This document shows, in pieces, positions 16,216 to 24,219 of a stretch of DNA of 64,000 nucleotides. The stretch is from Bacillus solitudinis (GTDB lineage Bacteria > Bacillota > Bacilli > Bacillales > Bacillaceae_D), in assembly GCF_002797395.1 (NCBI RefSeq), contig NZ_KZ454943.1, positions 4,070,838-4,134,837 on the forward strand, given 5' to 3'. The stretch's first letter is position 1. The number at the start of each line of letters is the position of its first letter. Position numbers and translations under genes: made by a program. Under the pieces are notes generated by a model. That model was not told the origin of the DNA. It searched no databases and worked only from the letters and a program-made list of their open reading frames with translations.

Positions 16216-16446
16216 GTGTGGCATTGTTTCGGTCCTATATTTTTTGTACTCTTTGACTTATTTCTATTTTTTGAAGCAAAAGTATTTACAAAAGAATATC
16301 ATCAAGAACAGGATTGGAAAAATATAGTTTGGAAAGGAATATTCACCCGTAATATATACTGTAAAGAAGAGTATATAAATTATAGGTTTCCGTTAGAAAT
16401 GGAGAAATTGCAATTTTGGGCATTTTTAAGATGGGAAGAAAGCTAA
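16216..16446 (+). CDS. Hypothetical protein, 76 residues, uncertain
   Basis: A GTG-started frame with a hydrophobic N-terminus (FFVLFDLFLFF) and a Trp/Lys-rich remainder. There is no clear ribosome site. It occupies the normal array position just before a repeat core, so it may be a real or truncated gene. Confidence 0.35.
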   Translation: MWHCFGPIFFVLFDLFLFFEAKVFTKEYHQEQDWKNIVWKGIFTRNIYCKEEYINYRFPLEMEKLQFWAFLRWEES

Positions 16447-16449
16447 TCT

Positions 16450-16545
16450 TTATTAAGCTAAAGGGTGCTTGAATGGAATAAGGGAGTTATCGTCACGGCA
16501 GATCCTTTGGCTTATTTCGCTAACGGGGGCAGGATAGCGCAATAT
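16450..16545 (+). repeat. Array repeat site, variant, two cores
   Basis: TTATTAAGCTAAAGGGTGC, then GAATGGAATAAGGGAG, TTATCGTCACGGCAG, then core 2 TTCGCTAACGGGGGCAGG with ATAGCGCAA. It is close to the site at 9583. Confidence 0.8.
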
Positions 16546-16654
16546 TTTGCTTGCAGTTATAATGTTCAAAAACGGATATTTAATGGCTCCAATTCATATG
16601 ATGTTTACCAGTGACCGGTGTCGAAATATTCGGAAAAGGGAGGCGAGTTGTGTA

Positions 16655-17035
16655 ATGAAGGATCCTAATAAGATTTACAACACTGCGGTAGAGGCAACTT
16701 TGGAGGTAATTGGAGGAAAGTGGAAACCTGTAATTCTCTTTCATCTAACATTTGGAAAGAAACGTAACAATGAATTGAAAAGCTTGATACCCGCAATTAC
16801 TCAAAAAATGTTAACGCAGCAACTTCGGGAGCTTGAAGAGGAAGGCGTCATCTTGCGCATTTCTTACAATCAGGTTCCACCAAAAGTCGAATATGAGTTA
16901 ACAGATTACGGCTGGAGTCTAAAGGAGATCCTGCATCTGATGTGTAGGTGGGGGGATTCGCATATAGAGAGAAAGTACGGGGGAAGGGCTACCGTTCTTG
17001 CCAATCCACAGCTTGAAGACGTACATAACATATAA
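16655..17035 (+). CDS. HxlR-family winged-helix regulator
   Basis: 126 residues from ATG 16655 (GGGAGG upstream; in-frame TTG 16547 lies in the repeat). HxlR core: VEATLEVIGGKWKPVILFHL, FGKKRNNELKSLIPAITQKMLTQQLRELEEEG, and the wing VPPKVEYELTDYGWSL. The N-terminal redox Cys typical of HxlR/YodB (just before VEATL) is replaced; the remaining Cys is in LMCRWGD. It converges on the SDR gene at 17070, whose expression it probably controls, and shares a terminator with it. Confidence 0.88.
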   Translation: MKDPNKIYNTAVEATLEVIGGKWKPVILFHLTFGKKRNNELKSLIPAITQKMLTQQLRELEEEGVILRISYNQVPPKVEYELTDYGWSLKEILHLMCRWGDSHIERKYGGRATVLANPQLEDVHNI

Positions 17036-17036
17036 G

Positions 17037-17067
17037 AAGCCGACCTAATAGACAAGGCCGGCTTTTC
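17037..17067. terminator. Bidirectional terminator between HxlR and SDR genes
   Basis: AAGCCGACC / GGCCGGCTT imperfect stem followed by TTTTCGTTT. Confidence 0.7.
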
Positions 17068-17069
17068 GT

Positions 17070-18140
17070 TTATGGGATTACTTTACGTTTGCGGAAGTCG
17101 TCGAAGATGTTCATAAACATCGCTTCGGTATCGACGTATTCGTGAAAACCTAAGCGACGGGCCTTAGTTCCGTCGGCGAAGAAATCGTAATCCCACGAGA
17201 ACACGAAATCACCGAATCGCCAGGAGGATACATCTTTATAGGAGTGCCGAGCAAGCCCATGATTCTCGACCATTTTGTTCCAAAGCTGCTCCTTGTCAAC
17301 CATGACAACGTCCAGTGACATCTGCAGCGGAGGCGCTGTCTCCAAGCCGAAGTAGTGAGCGATTTTCGGCCATAATTCATTCCAGCGGAACAGATCGCCG
17401 TTCGTGATGTTAAATGCCTGATTAGCACAACGCTCTTCAGTCGCCGCCCATACTGTTGCCTTCGCGAGAAGCCCCGCATCTGTCAACTCCAACAGGCTGT
17501 CATAAGCACCCGGTTTGCCCGGAAACCGCAGCGGAAGGCCAAGCTCCTTCGAAATTGAGGCGTAAATCGCAATAACCATGGCGAGGTTCATCGGATTTCC
17601 AAGCGAGAAACCGCAGACTACAGAAGGGCGGAGCGCCGACCAAGTCCATGCCTTACCTTTTTGCCTTTGTTCTAAGAAACCTTGCTGATCAATATTGAAC
17701 TCGGGTGGCATATGGTTAGCGTCTGTCTCACGAGCAGGGGTCTTGAACGGTCCGAGATGTGCGCCGTATACCTTGTATCCCTGCATCAAACTGACATGTT
17801 TTAAGCCCAACGCGATTGGTTCTATCGCCTCTACGGTATTCACTAGCATGGCGAGGTTGGGCGGAACAAGTTCGGCCCAAGTTGGACGGTCCTGATAGGC
17901 GGCATAGAAGATGTGTGTTACCTCAGTTAAACTGTTTAGCTTCTCGCGGGTGTCGTCTTTATTGAGTAGATCCGCAGTCACATACCGGACACGGCCGACA
18001 GACTCTCCGCCTCGACGCGATACGCCGATCACGTCCCAATCAGGGAGAGTAATGAGGTGATCAATAAGGTTGCGTCCGATTACACCATTTGCGCCTACGA
18101 CCAAGGCGACTTTGCGTGTTGTTTGAGATTCATTATTCAT
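17070..18140 (-). CDS. Extended SDR, PRISE (progesterone 5-beta-reductase/iridoid synthase) type
   Basis: 356 residues. The Rossmann start VALVVGANGVIGRNLIDHL (10-28) has the NADP pattern followed by VSRRGG, as in PRISE enone reductases. YKVYGAHLGPFKTPARE holds the YxxxG-type catalytic Tyr without the usual Lys, again like PRISE. These enzymes reduce activated C=C bonds of enones. AGAAGGAGCTGAAACACT precedes the ATG. Codon use is G+C-rich compared with its neighbours, which suggests recent transfer together with the HxlR gene. Confidence 0.82.
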   Translation of the reverse strand: MNNESQTTRKVALVVGANGVIGRNLIDHLITLPDWDVIGVSRRGGESVGRVRYVTADLLNKDDTREKLNSLTEVTHIFYAAYQDRPTWAELVPPNLAMLVNTVEAIEPIALGLKHVSLMQGYKVYGAHLGPFKTPARETDANHMPPEFNIDQQGFLEQRQKGKAWTWSALRPSVVCGFSLGNPMNLAMVIAIYASISKELGLPLRFPGKPGAYDSLLELTDAGLLAKATVWAATEERCANQAFNITNGDLFRWNELWPKIAHYFGLETAPPLQMSLDVVMVDKEQLWNKMVENHGLARHSYKDVSSWRFGDFVFSWDYDFFADGTKARRLGFHEYVDTEAMFMNIFDDFRKRKVIP

Positions 18141-18360
18141 AGTGTTTCAGCTCCTTCTGTTCTGTGGTTTGTTCACTGTTATTTTGCATCAAGGAACCAC
18201 ACTTGAGAAGTACGCACTTTGAAGTACCATAAGCACTTTTTTGTAATCCAGCAGTGCTCTTAAGACAAGTATTTGGTATTAATAACATCAAAAAAGCCAT
18301 CATTTAGAAATAATGCTAGTTTACTAAATTGTTATATAATCCTATCTCTTCTCTTATTCG

Positions 18361-18440
18361 TTCTTGTGCTAACGGGGGAGATTGTTCAATAAAGGGTAAT
18401 CGCTTTCTTCTTGAAGTAACGAGCAGGTTAGTGGAAGAAG
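18361..18440 (+). repeat. Array repeat site, two cores
   Basis: TTCTTGTGCTAACGGGGGAG with loop TTCAATAAAG and stem GATTG / TAATC, then core 2 CTTGAAGTAACGAGCAGG ending GTGGAAGAAG. The rest of the 18141-18568 gap shows only AT-rich sequence and a possible promoter for the sigma factor gene. Confidence 0.8.
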
Positions 18441-18568
18441 TTAATGTTAGATAATCAAGCTGGAGATATAATATATCCCGCTTTTTTTTATTTTTTTAGT
18501 AATTACTGTAACTTTTTGTGTTACTTATACGATTATTATATGAGTCAACAAGATAAGGAGGGGATTAC

Positions 18569-19108
18569 TTGATAGATGCGGATAGTATCAATGAAAGGAT
18601 TGAACAAGTATATGATAAACATTACAAAGATGTTTACCATTTTTTGATTTGTTTTACGGGAAGTCGTAATGATGCAGAAGATTTAACTCAGGAGGTTTTT
18701 ATTAGAGTGCTAAAGTCCCTGTCAAACTTTAATAATCAAGACCGTCTTAAATCATGGATATTGTCTATTTCAAGGAATGTTGCTGTTGACTATTATCGTA
18801 GAAACAAGTTTTATTCTTTGTTTAAAGATAGCTTCTTTAATAGTCTAATTTCAACTGAGATAAAACCTGCTGAAGCATTAGAAATCGAAGAAGAAAGAGA
18901 AATTGTTAAAAGAGCTATCTTAACACTAAAGCCAAGTTATAGAGAGGTTATTATCCTTAGAGGCATTAATGAAATGTCTATCAAAGAAACTGCAAAAATA
19001 TTAAATTGTAGCGAGTCTAAAGTTAAGGTGAATTACCACCGTGCGTTAAAAAAACTTCACACTAAACTAGAGTTTAATATGGAGGAGGTATTTGAAAATG
19101 CAAAGTGA
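18569..19108 (+). CDS. ECF sigma factor
   Basis: 179 residues. Sigma2: YKDVYHFLICFTGSRNDAEDLTQEVFIRVLKSL and LKSWILSISRNVAVDYYRR. Sigma4: LKPSYREVIILRGINEMSIKETAKILNCSESKVKVNYHRALKKL. The start is TTG 18569, directly after AAGGAGGGGATTAC. The end overlaps the start of the next gene, whose N-terminus looks like an anti-sigma domain, so the two form a sigma/anti-sigma pair. Confidence 0.93.
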   Translation: MIDADSINERIEQVYDKHYKDVYHFLICFTGSRNDAEDLTQEVFIRVLKSLSNFNNQDRLKSWILSISRNVAVDYYRRNKFYSLFKDSFFNSLISTEIKPAEALEIEEEREIVKRAILTLKPSYREVIILRGINEMSIKETAKILNCSESKVKVNYHRALKKLHTKLEFNMEEVFENAK

Positions 19109-20258
19109 AAAGGATTTATTTAAAAAGATAAAAAATTCACCCGATATAAACCCACGAGAAGAGTTTGTTATTGAAACTAAACGTAATTTATTACAAAAAG
19201 CTCATAGATTACATTATAAGAAAAAAATTAAAGGTTTTTCTTTGTATTTTGCTAGTATAGCTAGTTTCATTGTATTTATTATTATTGGATTTAACGTTTT
19301 TAGTAATGATATTAGTCAAATCTTAAGCGGAACAAATAATGTACCAGAAGAAGTTTTTAATGTTGGAGATGAAACTGAAGAAACATTGAAGGAGAAAGAC
19401 ATTAATATTTCAATTTTCCGTGAAGAATCTGAGCAAGTAGAAGAAGTACCATTAGAGAAATATGTCATGGGTGTAGTTGCAGCGGGAATGGATCCAACCT
19501 TTGAGATGGAAGCCTTAAAATCTCAAGCGTTGTTAGCACGAACCTATATAATAAGACACATCTTGCATTCAGGAGATATCTCACTACCAGAAGGTGCAAT
19601 GGTTACTGATACAACTATTCACCAAACTTATCGAAATCAAGAAGAACTAAAAACAGTTTGGGGTACAGATTATGAAATGTATTTGGAAAAAGTAGAAGAA
19701 GCAGTTCTATCAACACAAGGTCAAATTTTGACGTTTAATAATGAACCAATTCAAGCTGCTTTTTTCTCAACTAGCAACGGTTATACAGAGAATGCAGAGG
19801 ACTATTGGGGAAATGAAGTTCCTTATTTGAAAAGTGTTGACAGCCCTTGGGACCAAACATCGCCGCGGTTTAGTTCAAGTAAAGTTATCAGTATAAATGA
19901 ATTTGAAAAAGCTCTAGGCATTGTTTTACCAGATGATAGTTCAATCGGTGAAATTAGTGAGCGAACAGAAGGTGGACGTGTAGCTATAGTTGTTATTGAC
20001 GGAAAAGAGTTTAGTGGTAGAGAAATTAGAGGAAAATTAGATTTAGAGTCTACTGATTTTAAGTGGCAACGACAAGGCGAACAAATAACGATTGAAACTA
20101 AAGGTTTTGGGCATGGAGTTGGAATGAGTCAGGACGGTGCTAACGGTATGGCACTTGAAGGCAAAGATTATAAGGAAATCGTGAATCATTTTTATAATGG
20201 GATTGAAATAGAAAAGCTTAACACGTTTTTACCGCAGATATTATCTTTAATTGAATAA
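19098..20258 (+). CDS. Membrane anti-sigma-like / SpoIID-domain fusion protein
   Basis: 386 residues. The cytoplasmic N-terminus (1-45: KDLFKKIKNSPDINPREEFVIETKRNLLQKAHRL) resembles anti-sigma tails. One membrane segment follows (about 50-72), then an external SpoIID/LytB domain from about 115 (VPLEKYVMGVVAAGMDPTFEMEALKSQALLARTYII, SNGYTENAEDYWGNEVPYLKSVDSPW, GFGHGVGMSQDGANGMA). SpoIID cuts denuded peptidoglycan strands. ATG 19098 is used because GGAGGAGG lies 10 bases upstream. The layout suggests wall state is sensed and passed to the sigma factor. Confidence 0.85.
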   Translation: MQSEKDLFKKIKNSPDINPREEFVIETKRNLLQKAHRLHYKKKIKGFSLYFASIASFIVFIIIGFNVFSNDISQILSGTNNVPEEVFNVGDETEETLKEKDINISIFREESEQVEEVPLEKYVMGVVAAGMDPTFEMEALKSQALLARTYIIRHILHSGDISLPEGAMVTDTTIHQTYRNQEELKTVWGTDYEMYLEKVEEAVLSTQGQILTFNNEPIQAAFFSTSNGYTENAEDYWGNEVPYLKSVDSPWDQTSPRFSSSKVISINEFEKALGIVLPDDSSIGEISERTEGGRVAIVVIDGKEFSGREIRGKLDLESTDFKWQRQGEQITIETKGFGHGVGMSQDGANGMALEGKDYKEIVNHFYNGIEIEKLNTFLPQILSLIE

Positions 20259-20281
20259 TAAATAACAAAAAATCATTTTTC

Positions 20282-20384
20282 TTATTTGACTAAAGGATGC
20301 ATTCCTTCAACAAGGGATGCTTTTTCTATTTTAATAAAAAGGAAATTAATGTTAAACTAAAGAAGCAGTAATGTTTAAGAAAAG
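20282..20384 (+). repeat. Array repeat site, two cores
   Basis: TTGACTAAAGGATGC, stem GCATTCC / GGATGC with loop TTCAACAAG and TTTTTC, spacer AAAGGAAATTAATG, and core 2 TTAAACTAAAGAAGCAG ending TTTAAGAAAAG. It is nearly identical to the site at 141. Confidence 0.85.
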
Positions 20385-20401
20385 ATAAGTGGGGGAGAGA
20401 A

Positions 20402-20866
20402 GTGAAAAAGATAATAAAGGCAGTTTTCAGTATTAGTTTTATATTTTATATTTTTGCTTTAGTAGTTCTTATGTTTTTGGGACATAGAGGTGGAATATAT
20501 ACAGACCTTTCGTTGTTAGAATATATAAAATCTTTTTCAAATTTTGTTCCTTTTAAAACTATTGGTACATATGTTCAGGCAATGTTTGATGGTAGCATGA
20601 ATGCGGATATACCTATAAAAAACCTTTGTGGTAATTTATTTATGTTTTTACCAATGGGTATTTATCTACCATTTTTCATTAAAAAAATTAGTAAAGTAGG
20701 CATATTTATCATTTCAATGATTGCAGTATTATTCTTATTCGAAATCGTACAAATTGTTTCAAGAAGAGGAAGTTTTGACATTGATGATTTTATCCTTAAT
20801 ATGATTGGTGCTTTAATAGGTTATGGAATTTGGAAAATGAAATTTGTTCAGAACTTACTTAAATAA
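20402..20866 (+). CDS. VanZ family membrane protein (paralogue 3)
   Basis: 154 residues, the shortest of the three VanZ copies, with about four membrane segments. Marks are NFVPFKTIGTYVQ, NLCGNLFMFLPMGIYLPFF and LFEIVQIVSRRGSFDIDDFILNMIGALIGYG. The GTG start follows GGGGGAGAGAA. It has no accompanying van genes. Confidence 0.85.
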   Translation: MKKIIKAVFSISFIFYIFALVVLMFLGHRGGIYTDLSLLEYIKSFSNFVPFKTIGTYVQAMFDGSMNADIPIKNLCGNLFMFLPMGIYLPFFIKKISKVGIFIISMIAVLFLFEIVQIVSRRGSFDIDDFILNMIGALIGYGIWKMKFVQNLLK

Positions 20867-20876
20867 TATATATTCT

Positions 20877-20950
20877 TGTTCAACAAACGGGTGCGATTGT
20901 CCAATAAGATCAGTCGTTTTTTCACTATCGAGCAGGATAGCGAAAGAAGA
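20877..20950 (+). repeat. Array repeat site, two cores
   Basis: TTGTTCAACAAACGGGTGC, stem GCGATTG / CAGTCG with TTTTTT, and core 2 TTCACTATCGAGCAGGATAG ending CGAAAGAAG. Confidence 0.85.
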
Positions 20951-20973
20951 CATTTTATAAATTGGAGGAGTTT

Positions 20974-21513
20974 ATGAAAAGAAAGTTTCCGATTGTAATT
21001 GCAATTGCTGCGGTTTCGGGTGGGGGAAAAACAACAATAACGACAGACCTAAGAGGAAAGTTGCAAAACAGTAAAACACTATTTTTTGACGACTATGATT
21101 TTAACGGTCCAGATGACATTATTGAATGGATTGATAATGGTGGTAATCCCGATGAATGGGACTTATCACCACTTATTAAAGATATAAAAAAGTTACTTAA
21201 TGAACCTCTAGATTACATAATTTTAGATTTTCCATTTGCCTATTTACATAGTAAGACAAGCGAATTTATTAATTTTGCCGTGTTCGTTGATACTCCATTG
21301 GATGTTGCAATGGCACGCAGGATAATTAGAGATTTCACAAACCGTCCTGCCGAGGTATTACAGGATTTAGATAATTACATTGTTAGAGGAAGAAGGGGTT
21401 ATCTTGGTATGTTAAACACGATAAAACCTAATTCTGACCTCATTGTAGATGGGATGTTACCTATATCTGAAATTGTAAGTATTATCATTAGGAATTTAGT
21501 AAACAATGAATAA
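20974..21513 (+). CDS. P-loop kinase, uridine-kinase-like
   Basis: 179 residues from ATG 20974 (GGAGGAG upstream). A Walker A variant AVSGGGKTTIT (residues 12-22), acceptor-region FFDDYDF (about 37-43), YIILDFPFAYLH (Walker B strand) and a lid-like RRIIRDFTNRPAE match the uridine kinase/AAA-like small-molecule kinase group. The acceptor could be a nucleoside, sugar or antibiotic; the sequence does not decide. It is a single gene between repeat sites. Confidence 0.75.
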   Translation: MKRKFPIVIAIAAVSGGGKTTITTDLRGKLQNSKTLFFDDYDFNGPDDIIEWIDNGGNPDEWDLSPLIKDIKKLLNEPLDYIILDFPFAYLHSKTSEFINFAVFVDTPLDVAMARRIIRDFTNRPAEVLQDLDNYIVRGRRGYLGMLNTIKPNSDLIVDGMLPISEIVSIIIRNLVNNE

Positions 21514-21548
21514 CTTTTAGGAAAAAACAAAAATAGTAAATGGGTTTG

Positions 21549-21647
21549 TTATTAAGATAAAGGGAGCGTTCCTTAAATAAGGGACGTTTCTATGTCAATA
21601 AAAAGGGAATTAATGTTAGACTAAAGGAGCAAGATTGTTTAAGAAAT
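21549..21647 (+). repeat. Array repeat site, two cores
   Basis: TTATTAAGATAAAGGGAGC, stem GCGTTCC / GGGACG with loop TTAAATAAG, spacer AAAAGGGAATTAATG, and core 2 TTAGACTAAAGGAGCAAG ending TTTAAGAAAT. Confidence 0.8.
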
Positions 21648-21714
21648 TTTACTTCTTCTGTTTTGTATAAAAATAAGTTAAAATGTATAATTATTTACAA
21701 ATGGAGGGATTAAC

Positions 21715-22218
21715 ATGGTAATAGATTCTGCTAAATCTTCTGATGCACCAGTAATTCACGATTTAATGATTAAGGCATTTATGGAATATAAAAACGAAAT
21801 ACCCCCATCGAGTGCTTTAGAAGAAACTGTTCAGTCAGTTTTAGACGCTTTTAAAAAAGGGGAAAAAGCATTGATTGCTTTTGAAGAAAATAAACCAGTT
21901 GGTATGGTGCGATTTCAATTAAAAGAAGAGGGTTTATATTTTTATCGTTTGTCAGTTATTCCTCGAAAACAAGGTAAAGGAATTGCAAAAGAGATATTAA
22001 AATCTCTAGAGGAATATGCAAATAAAGTGGATATAACTACAATACTATGTAAAGTTCGTATGACAGTACCTAAGAATATACAGCTATATAGTTCCATAGG
22101 TTACGATATTTATGATGAAGAAGTTGTACATAAACCAAATGGTATAAATATAAAAGTTGTTTCAATGAAGAAAGAGCTTAGTTCTTCAACTATCGGGTGC
22201 ATTACTTCAAGAAGCTGA
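21715..22218 (+). CDS. GNAT N-acetyltransferase with repeat-encoded C-terminus
   Basis: 167 residues. The GNAT fold is shown by LIAFEENKPVGMVRF, YFYRLSVIPRKQGKGIAKEILKSLEEYA (CoA loop RKQGKG) and VPKNIQLYSSIGYDIYDEE. ATGGAGGGATTAAC precedes the start. The natural end should be near SMKKEL, about residue 155. The final 12 residues (SSSTIGCITSRS) are translated from the repeat core that follows, so the original stop was lost or the repeat moved into the coding end. Confidence 0.85.
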   Translation: MVIDSAKSSDAPVIHDLMIKAFMEYKNEIPPSSALEETVQSVLDAFKKGEKALIAFEENKPVGMVRFQLKEEGLYFYRLSVIPRKQGKGIAKEILKSLEEYANKVDITTILCKVRMTVPKNIQLYSSIGYDIYDEEVVHKPNGINIKVVSMKKELSSSTIGCITSRS

Positions 22219-22270
22219 GGTTGTTCTTTTGCTTATTGATGGACCGGGCAGTTATAGTTTAACAAGAAAA
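22184..22270 (+). repeat. Array repeat site, two cores, partly coding
   Basis: CTTCAACTATCGGGTGC ends CTTCAAGAAG. Core 2 ATTGATGGACCGGGCAG ends TAGTTTAACAAG. Core 1 is read as the C-terminus of the upstream GNAT gene. Confidence 0.8.
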
Positions 22271-22382
22271 AGCTTTATCCTAGAATTTTTAATATTGGAT
22301 TTTGTAGTATTTTGAATATTGAAAAAGTATTTACAACATTATTATGATTAGGTATAATTTAACAAAATATTATAATTTATAT

Positions 22383-22625
22383 TCTATGAAGAAGAGAGTA
22401 ATTATTAAAGAATCTGTAGCGAGTCAGGAATTGGTGGAAGCCTGATGTGCCTTTAATAATGAACCGCACTTCGGAGAAACGTTCTTGAATTATAAGTTCT
22501 TGAATTATAAGTAGAGATACGTCGGGAAAAACATTTCTCGTTAAAAAAAGTGGACCATTAATGGTCAAATTGAGTGGTACCACGGGTTTATAAAACTCGT
22601 CTCTTTTAGAGGCGAGTTTTTTTAT
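22383..22625 (+). promoter_or_regulatory. T-box leader (tRNA-sensing riboswitch) of the methyltransferase gene
   Basis: AGAGAGTA (22393-22400), a 10-bp stem ATTATTAAAG / CTTTAATAAT, the distal stem I motif GGTGGAAGCC, then GAAC followed by CGC (22461-22467). The T-box is TGAGTGGTACCACGGG (22571-22586). The terminator is AACTCGTCTC / GAGGCGAGTT with seven T (22593-22624). The specifier reads CGC (Arg) if it follows GAAC, or ACC (Thr) if shifted two bases. The downstream gene is a methyltransferase rather than an amino-acid gene. Confidence 0.88.
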
Positions 22626-22656
22626 TTTAATTAAAATCAAAGGAGGAGAAGTGATT

Positions 22657-23418
22657 ATGGCACAAGAACATTTTTTGAATCCGCCGATGCCTGATGTCAT
22701 AGCATCTTGGAAGTTTTATCTTGAACAGCTAGATATAAAGCCTGGTGATTCCGTGTTGGATGTTGGTTGTAATACTGGTGATACAGAACATTTTTTAATT
22801 AGTTTATTCCCATTTGTAAATAAAGTTGTAGGATTAGATTATGATGAAAATAGAATAGCAGTAGCAAAAGAAACCTGGGAATCTAAAGGGAAGAATGAAA
22901 AAATTGAATTTATCCAGGGCGATGGTTCTGCTTTACCTTTTAATGATAATACATTTGATAAGATAATTTGTGCTGAAACTTTAGAATGGATAAAGGATCC
23001 TAAAACAGCCATTAAAGAAATAAAACGTGTGCTTAAGCCAAATGGAATAGCACTTATACAGCACACAGATTGGGACCAAACAGTTTATACAACAACAAAT
23101 ATAGAAAAAACCCGACTTATAATACAAAGCTTTGGAGACTCTGGACCAGATGGGATTATTGGTAGAAGACTACTTGTAATGTGTAAACAAGTGGGGTTTA
23201 ATAAAGTTTCTCCATTAGTTTACACGATGATAAATGATAAATTTGAAGAACCTTATTATTCTTTTAAATTGGCGAAAATGATTAAGGATTGGCTGCTTAC
23301 AAAAAAAATAATCAATAATGAGGAATTGGAAAGTTGGATTTCAGAATTAAAAGAAATGTCATTAAATGATGAATTTTACTTTTCCATTAATCGTAATATA
23401 TGTGTGTGTTATAAGTAA
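22657..23418 (+). CDS. Class I SAM-dependent methyltransferase (UbiE-like)
   Basis: 254 residues from ATG 22657 (AAAGGAGGAGAAG upstream). Motif I VLDVGCNTGDTEHFL (about 35-49), motif II VVGLDYDENRI, post-motif IEFIQGDGSALPFNDNTFDKIICAETLEWI, and motif VLKPNGIALI define the fold. The substrate is unknown. The T-box leader makes its expression depend on a tRNA charging level. An intrinsic terminator and a repeat site follow. Confidence 0.88.
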   Translation: MAQEHFLNPPMPDVIASWKFYLEQLDIKPGDSVLDVGCNTGDTEHFLISLFPFVNKVVGLDYDENRIAVAKETWESKGKNEKIEFIQGDGSALPFNDNTFDKIICAETLEWIKDPKTAIKEIKRVLKPNGIALIQHTDWDQTVYTTTNIEKTRLIIQSFGDSGPDGIIGRRLLVMCKQVGFNKVSPLVYTMINDKFEEPYYSFKLAKMIKDWLLTKKIINNEELESWISELKEMSLNDEFYFSINRNICVCYK

Positions 23419-23458
23419 CACTATATAAACAAATATAAAACGGTTTTGTTGAACTACC

Positions 23459-23489
23459 ATGAGAGAACGAAATATGTTCTCTCATTTTC
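23459..23489 (+). terminator. Intrinsic terminator of the methyltransferase gene
   Basis: GAGAGAAC / GTTCTCTC stem followed by ATTTTCT. Confidence 0.75.
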
Positions 23490-23514
23490 TGTGGTGAAGC
23501 AACACTTCATGGAT

Positions 23515-23605
23515 GGCTAATGGGTAGCTTGAACGTAATAACGGGAGTTGTTGAGAGGCAGCTCCTTGTTTAATGCACTAAAGATAAATTATAGTTTAAC
23601 AAGAA
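23515..23605 (+). repeat. Array repeat site, variant
   Basis: GGCTAATGGGTAGCTTGAAC, then TAATAACGGGAGTTGTTGAG, GCAGCTCC, then a worn core 2 ending TATAGTTTAACAAG. Confidence 0.65.
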
Positions 23606-23639
23606 TTAGTGATTTGAAAAACTTTTTTCTGGAGGGTTT

Positions 23640-24095
23640 ATGAGAGAATACGAAGTAAGGCAAATAAATAATCTGTTTAATTTTAATTTGAATATTTTAG
23701 TAAAACAAAGCAAAGAAGAGGGTTTTCGGTTTGTAGAAAGATTAGTGAATGATTATAAAAATGGTACTAATACTTTTAACAATTGGGGCGAGGCTATATT
23801 TGGTGTTTTTAATGAAAAAGGTGAAATGGTTGCAATTGGTGGACTAAATAAAGACCCTTATTCAAATAAACAATATATCGGTAGGCTAAGAAGGTTTTAT
23901 GTTAGTAAAGAGTACAGGAGAAAAGGTATTGGAAGGTTGTTGTTAAAAAGGATAATTGACGAAGCAAAAAAGTATTATAAAATTTTGGTGCTTCATACAG
24001 ATACCAAACAGGCTGATAATTTTTATACTTCTTTTGGATTTTCAAAGGAAAACCTTTATCAAAATACAACTCATTATGTGGAGTTGGAAAATTAA
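23640..24095 (+). CDS. GNAT N-acetyltransferase
   Basis: 151 residues. FGVFNEKGEMVAIGGLNKDPYSNKQYIGRLRRFYVSKEYRRKGIGRLLLKRIIDEAK carries the core strands and the CoA loop RRKGIG (near residue 100). ILVLHTDTKQADNFYTSFGF is the usual end. TGGAGGGTTT precedes the ATG. The acceptor is unknown. Confidence 0.87.
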   Translation: MREYEVRQINNLFNFNLNILVKQSKEEGFRFVERLVNDYKNGTNTFNNWGEAIFGVFNEKGEMVAIGGLNKDPYSNKQYIGRLRRFYVSKEYRRKGIGRLLLKRIIDEAKKYYKILVLHTDTKQADNFYTSFGFSKENLYQNTTHYVELEN

Positions 24096-24098
24096 TAT

Positions 24099-24134
24099 GT
24101 TATTAAGCTAAAGGGTGCGATACCTGAATAAACA
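24099..24134 (+). repeat. Array repeat site, upstream part, split by recombinase gene
   Basis: TTATTAAGCTAAAGGGTGC, then GATACCTGAATAAAC. The second core of this site is not here but at 25140-25204, beyond the recombinase gene. Confidence 0.7.
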
Positions 24135-24180
24135 CAAACCTTGTCCTGCTTACAAAGCAGTAAAAGAAGCGAGTATTCAA

Positions 24181-24211
24181 AAGAGCAACACTTTAACCAA
24201 GTGCTGCTCTT
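24181..24211. terminator. Terminator of the recombinase gene
   Basis: AAGAGCAACACTT / AAGTGCTGCTCTT stem with one mismatch; AT-rich on both sides. It lies just beyond the recombinase stop. Confidence 0.65.
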
Positions 24212-24219
24212 TCGTCCTT

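Noticed and set aside
22377-22700. Minus-strand 107-residue frame
   Set aside because: Antisense to the second T-box leader and the methyltransferase start.
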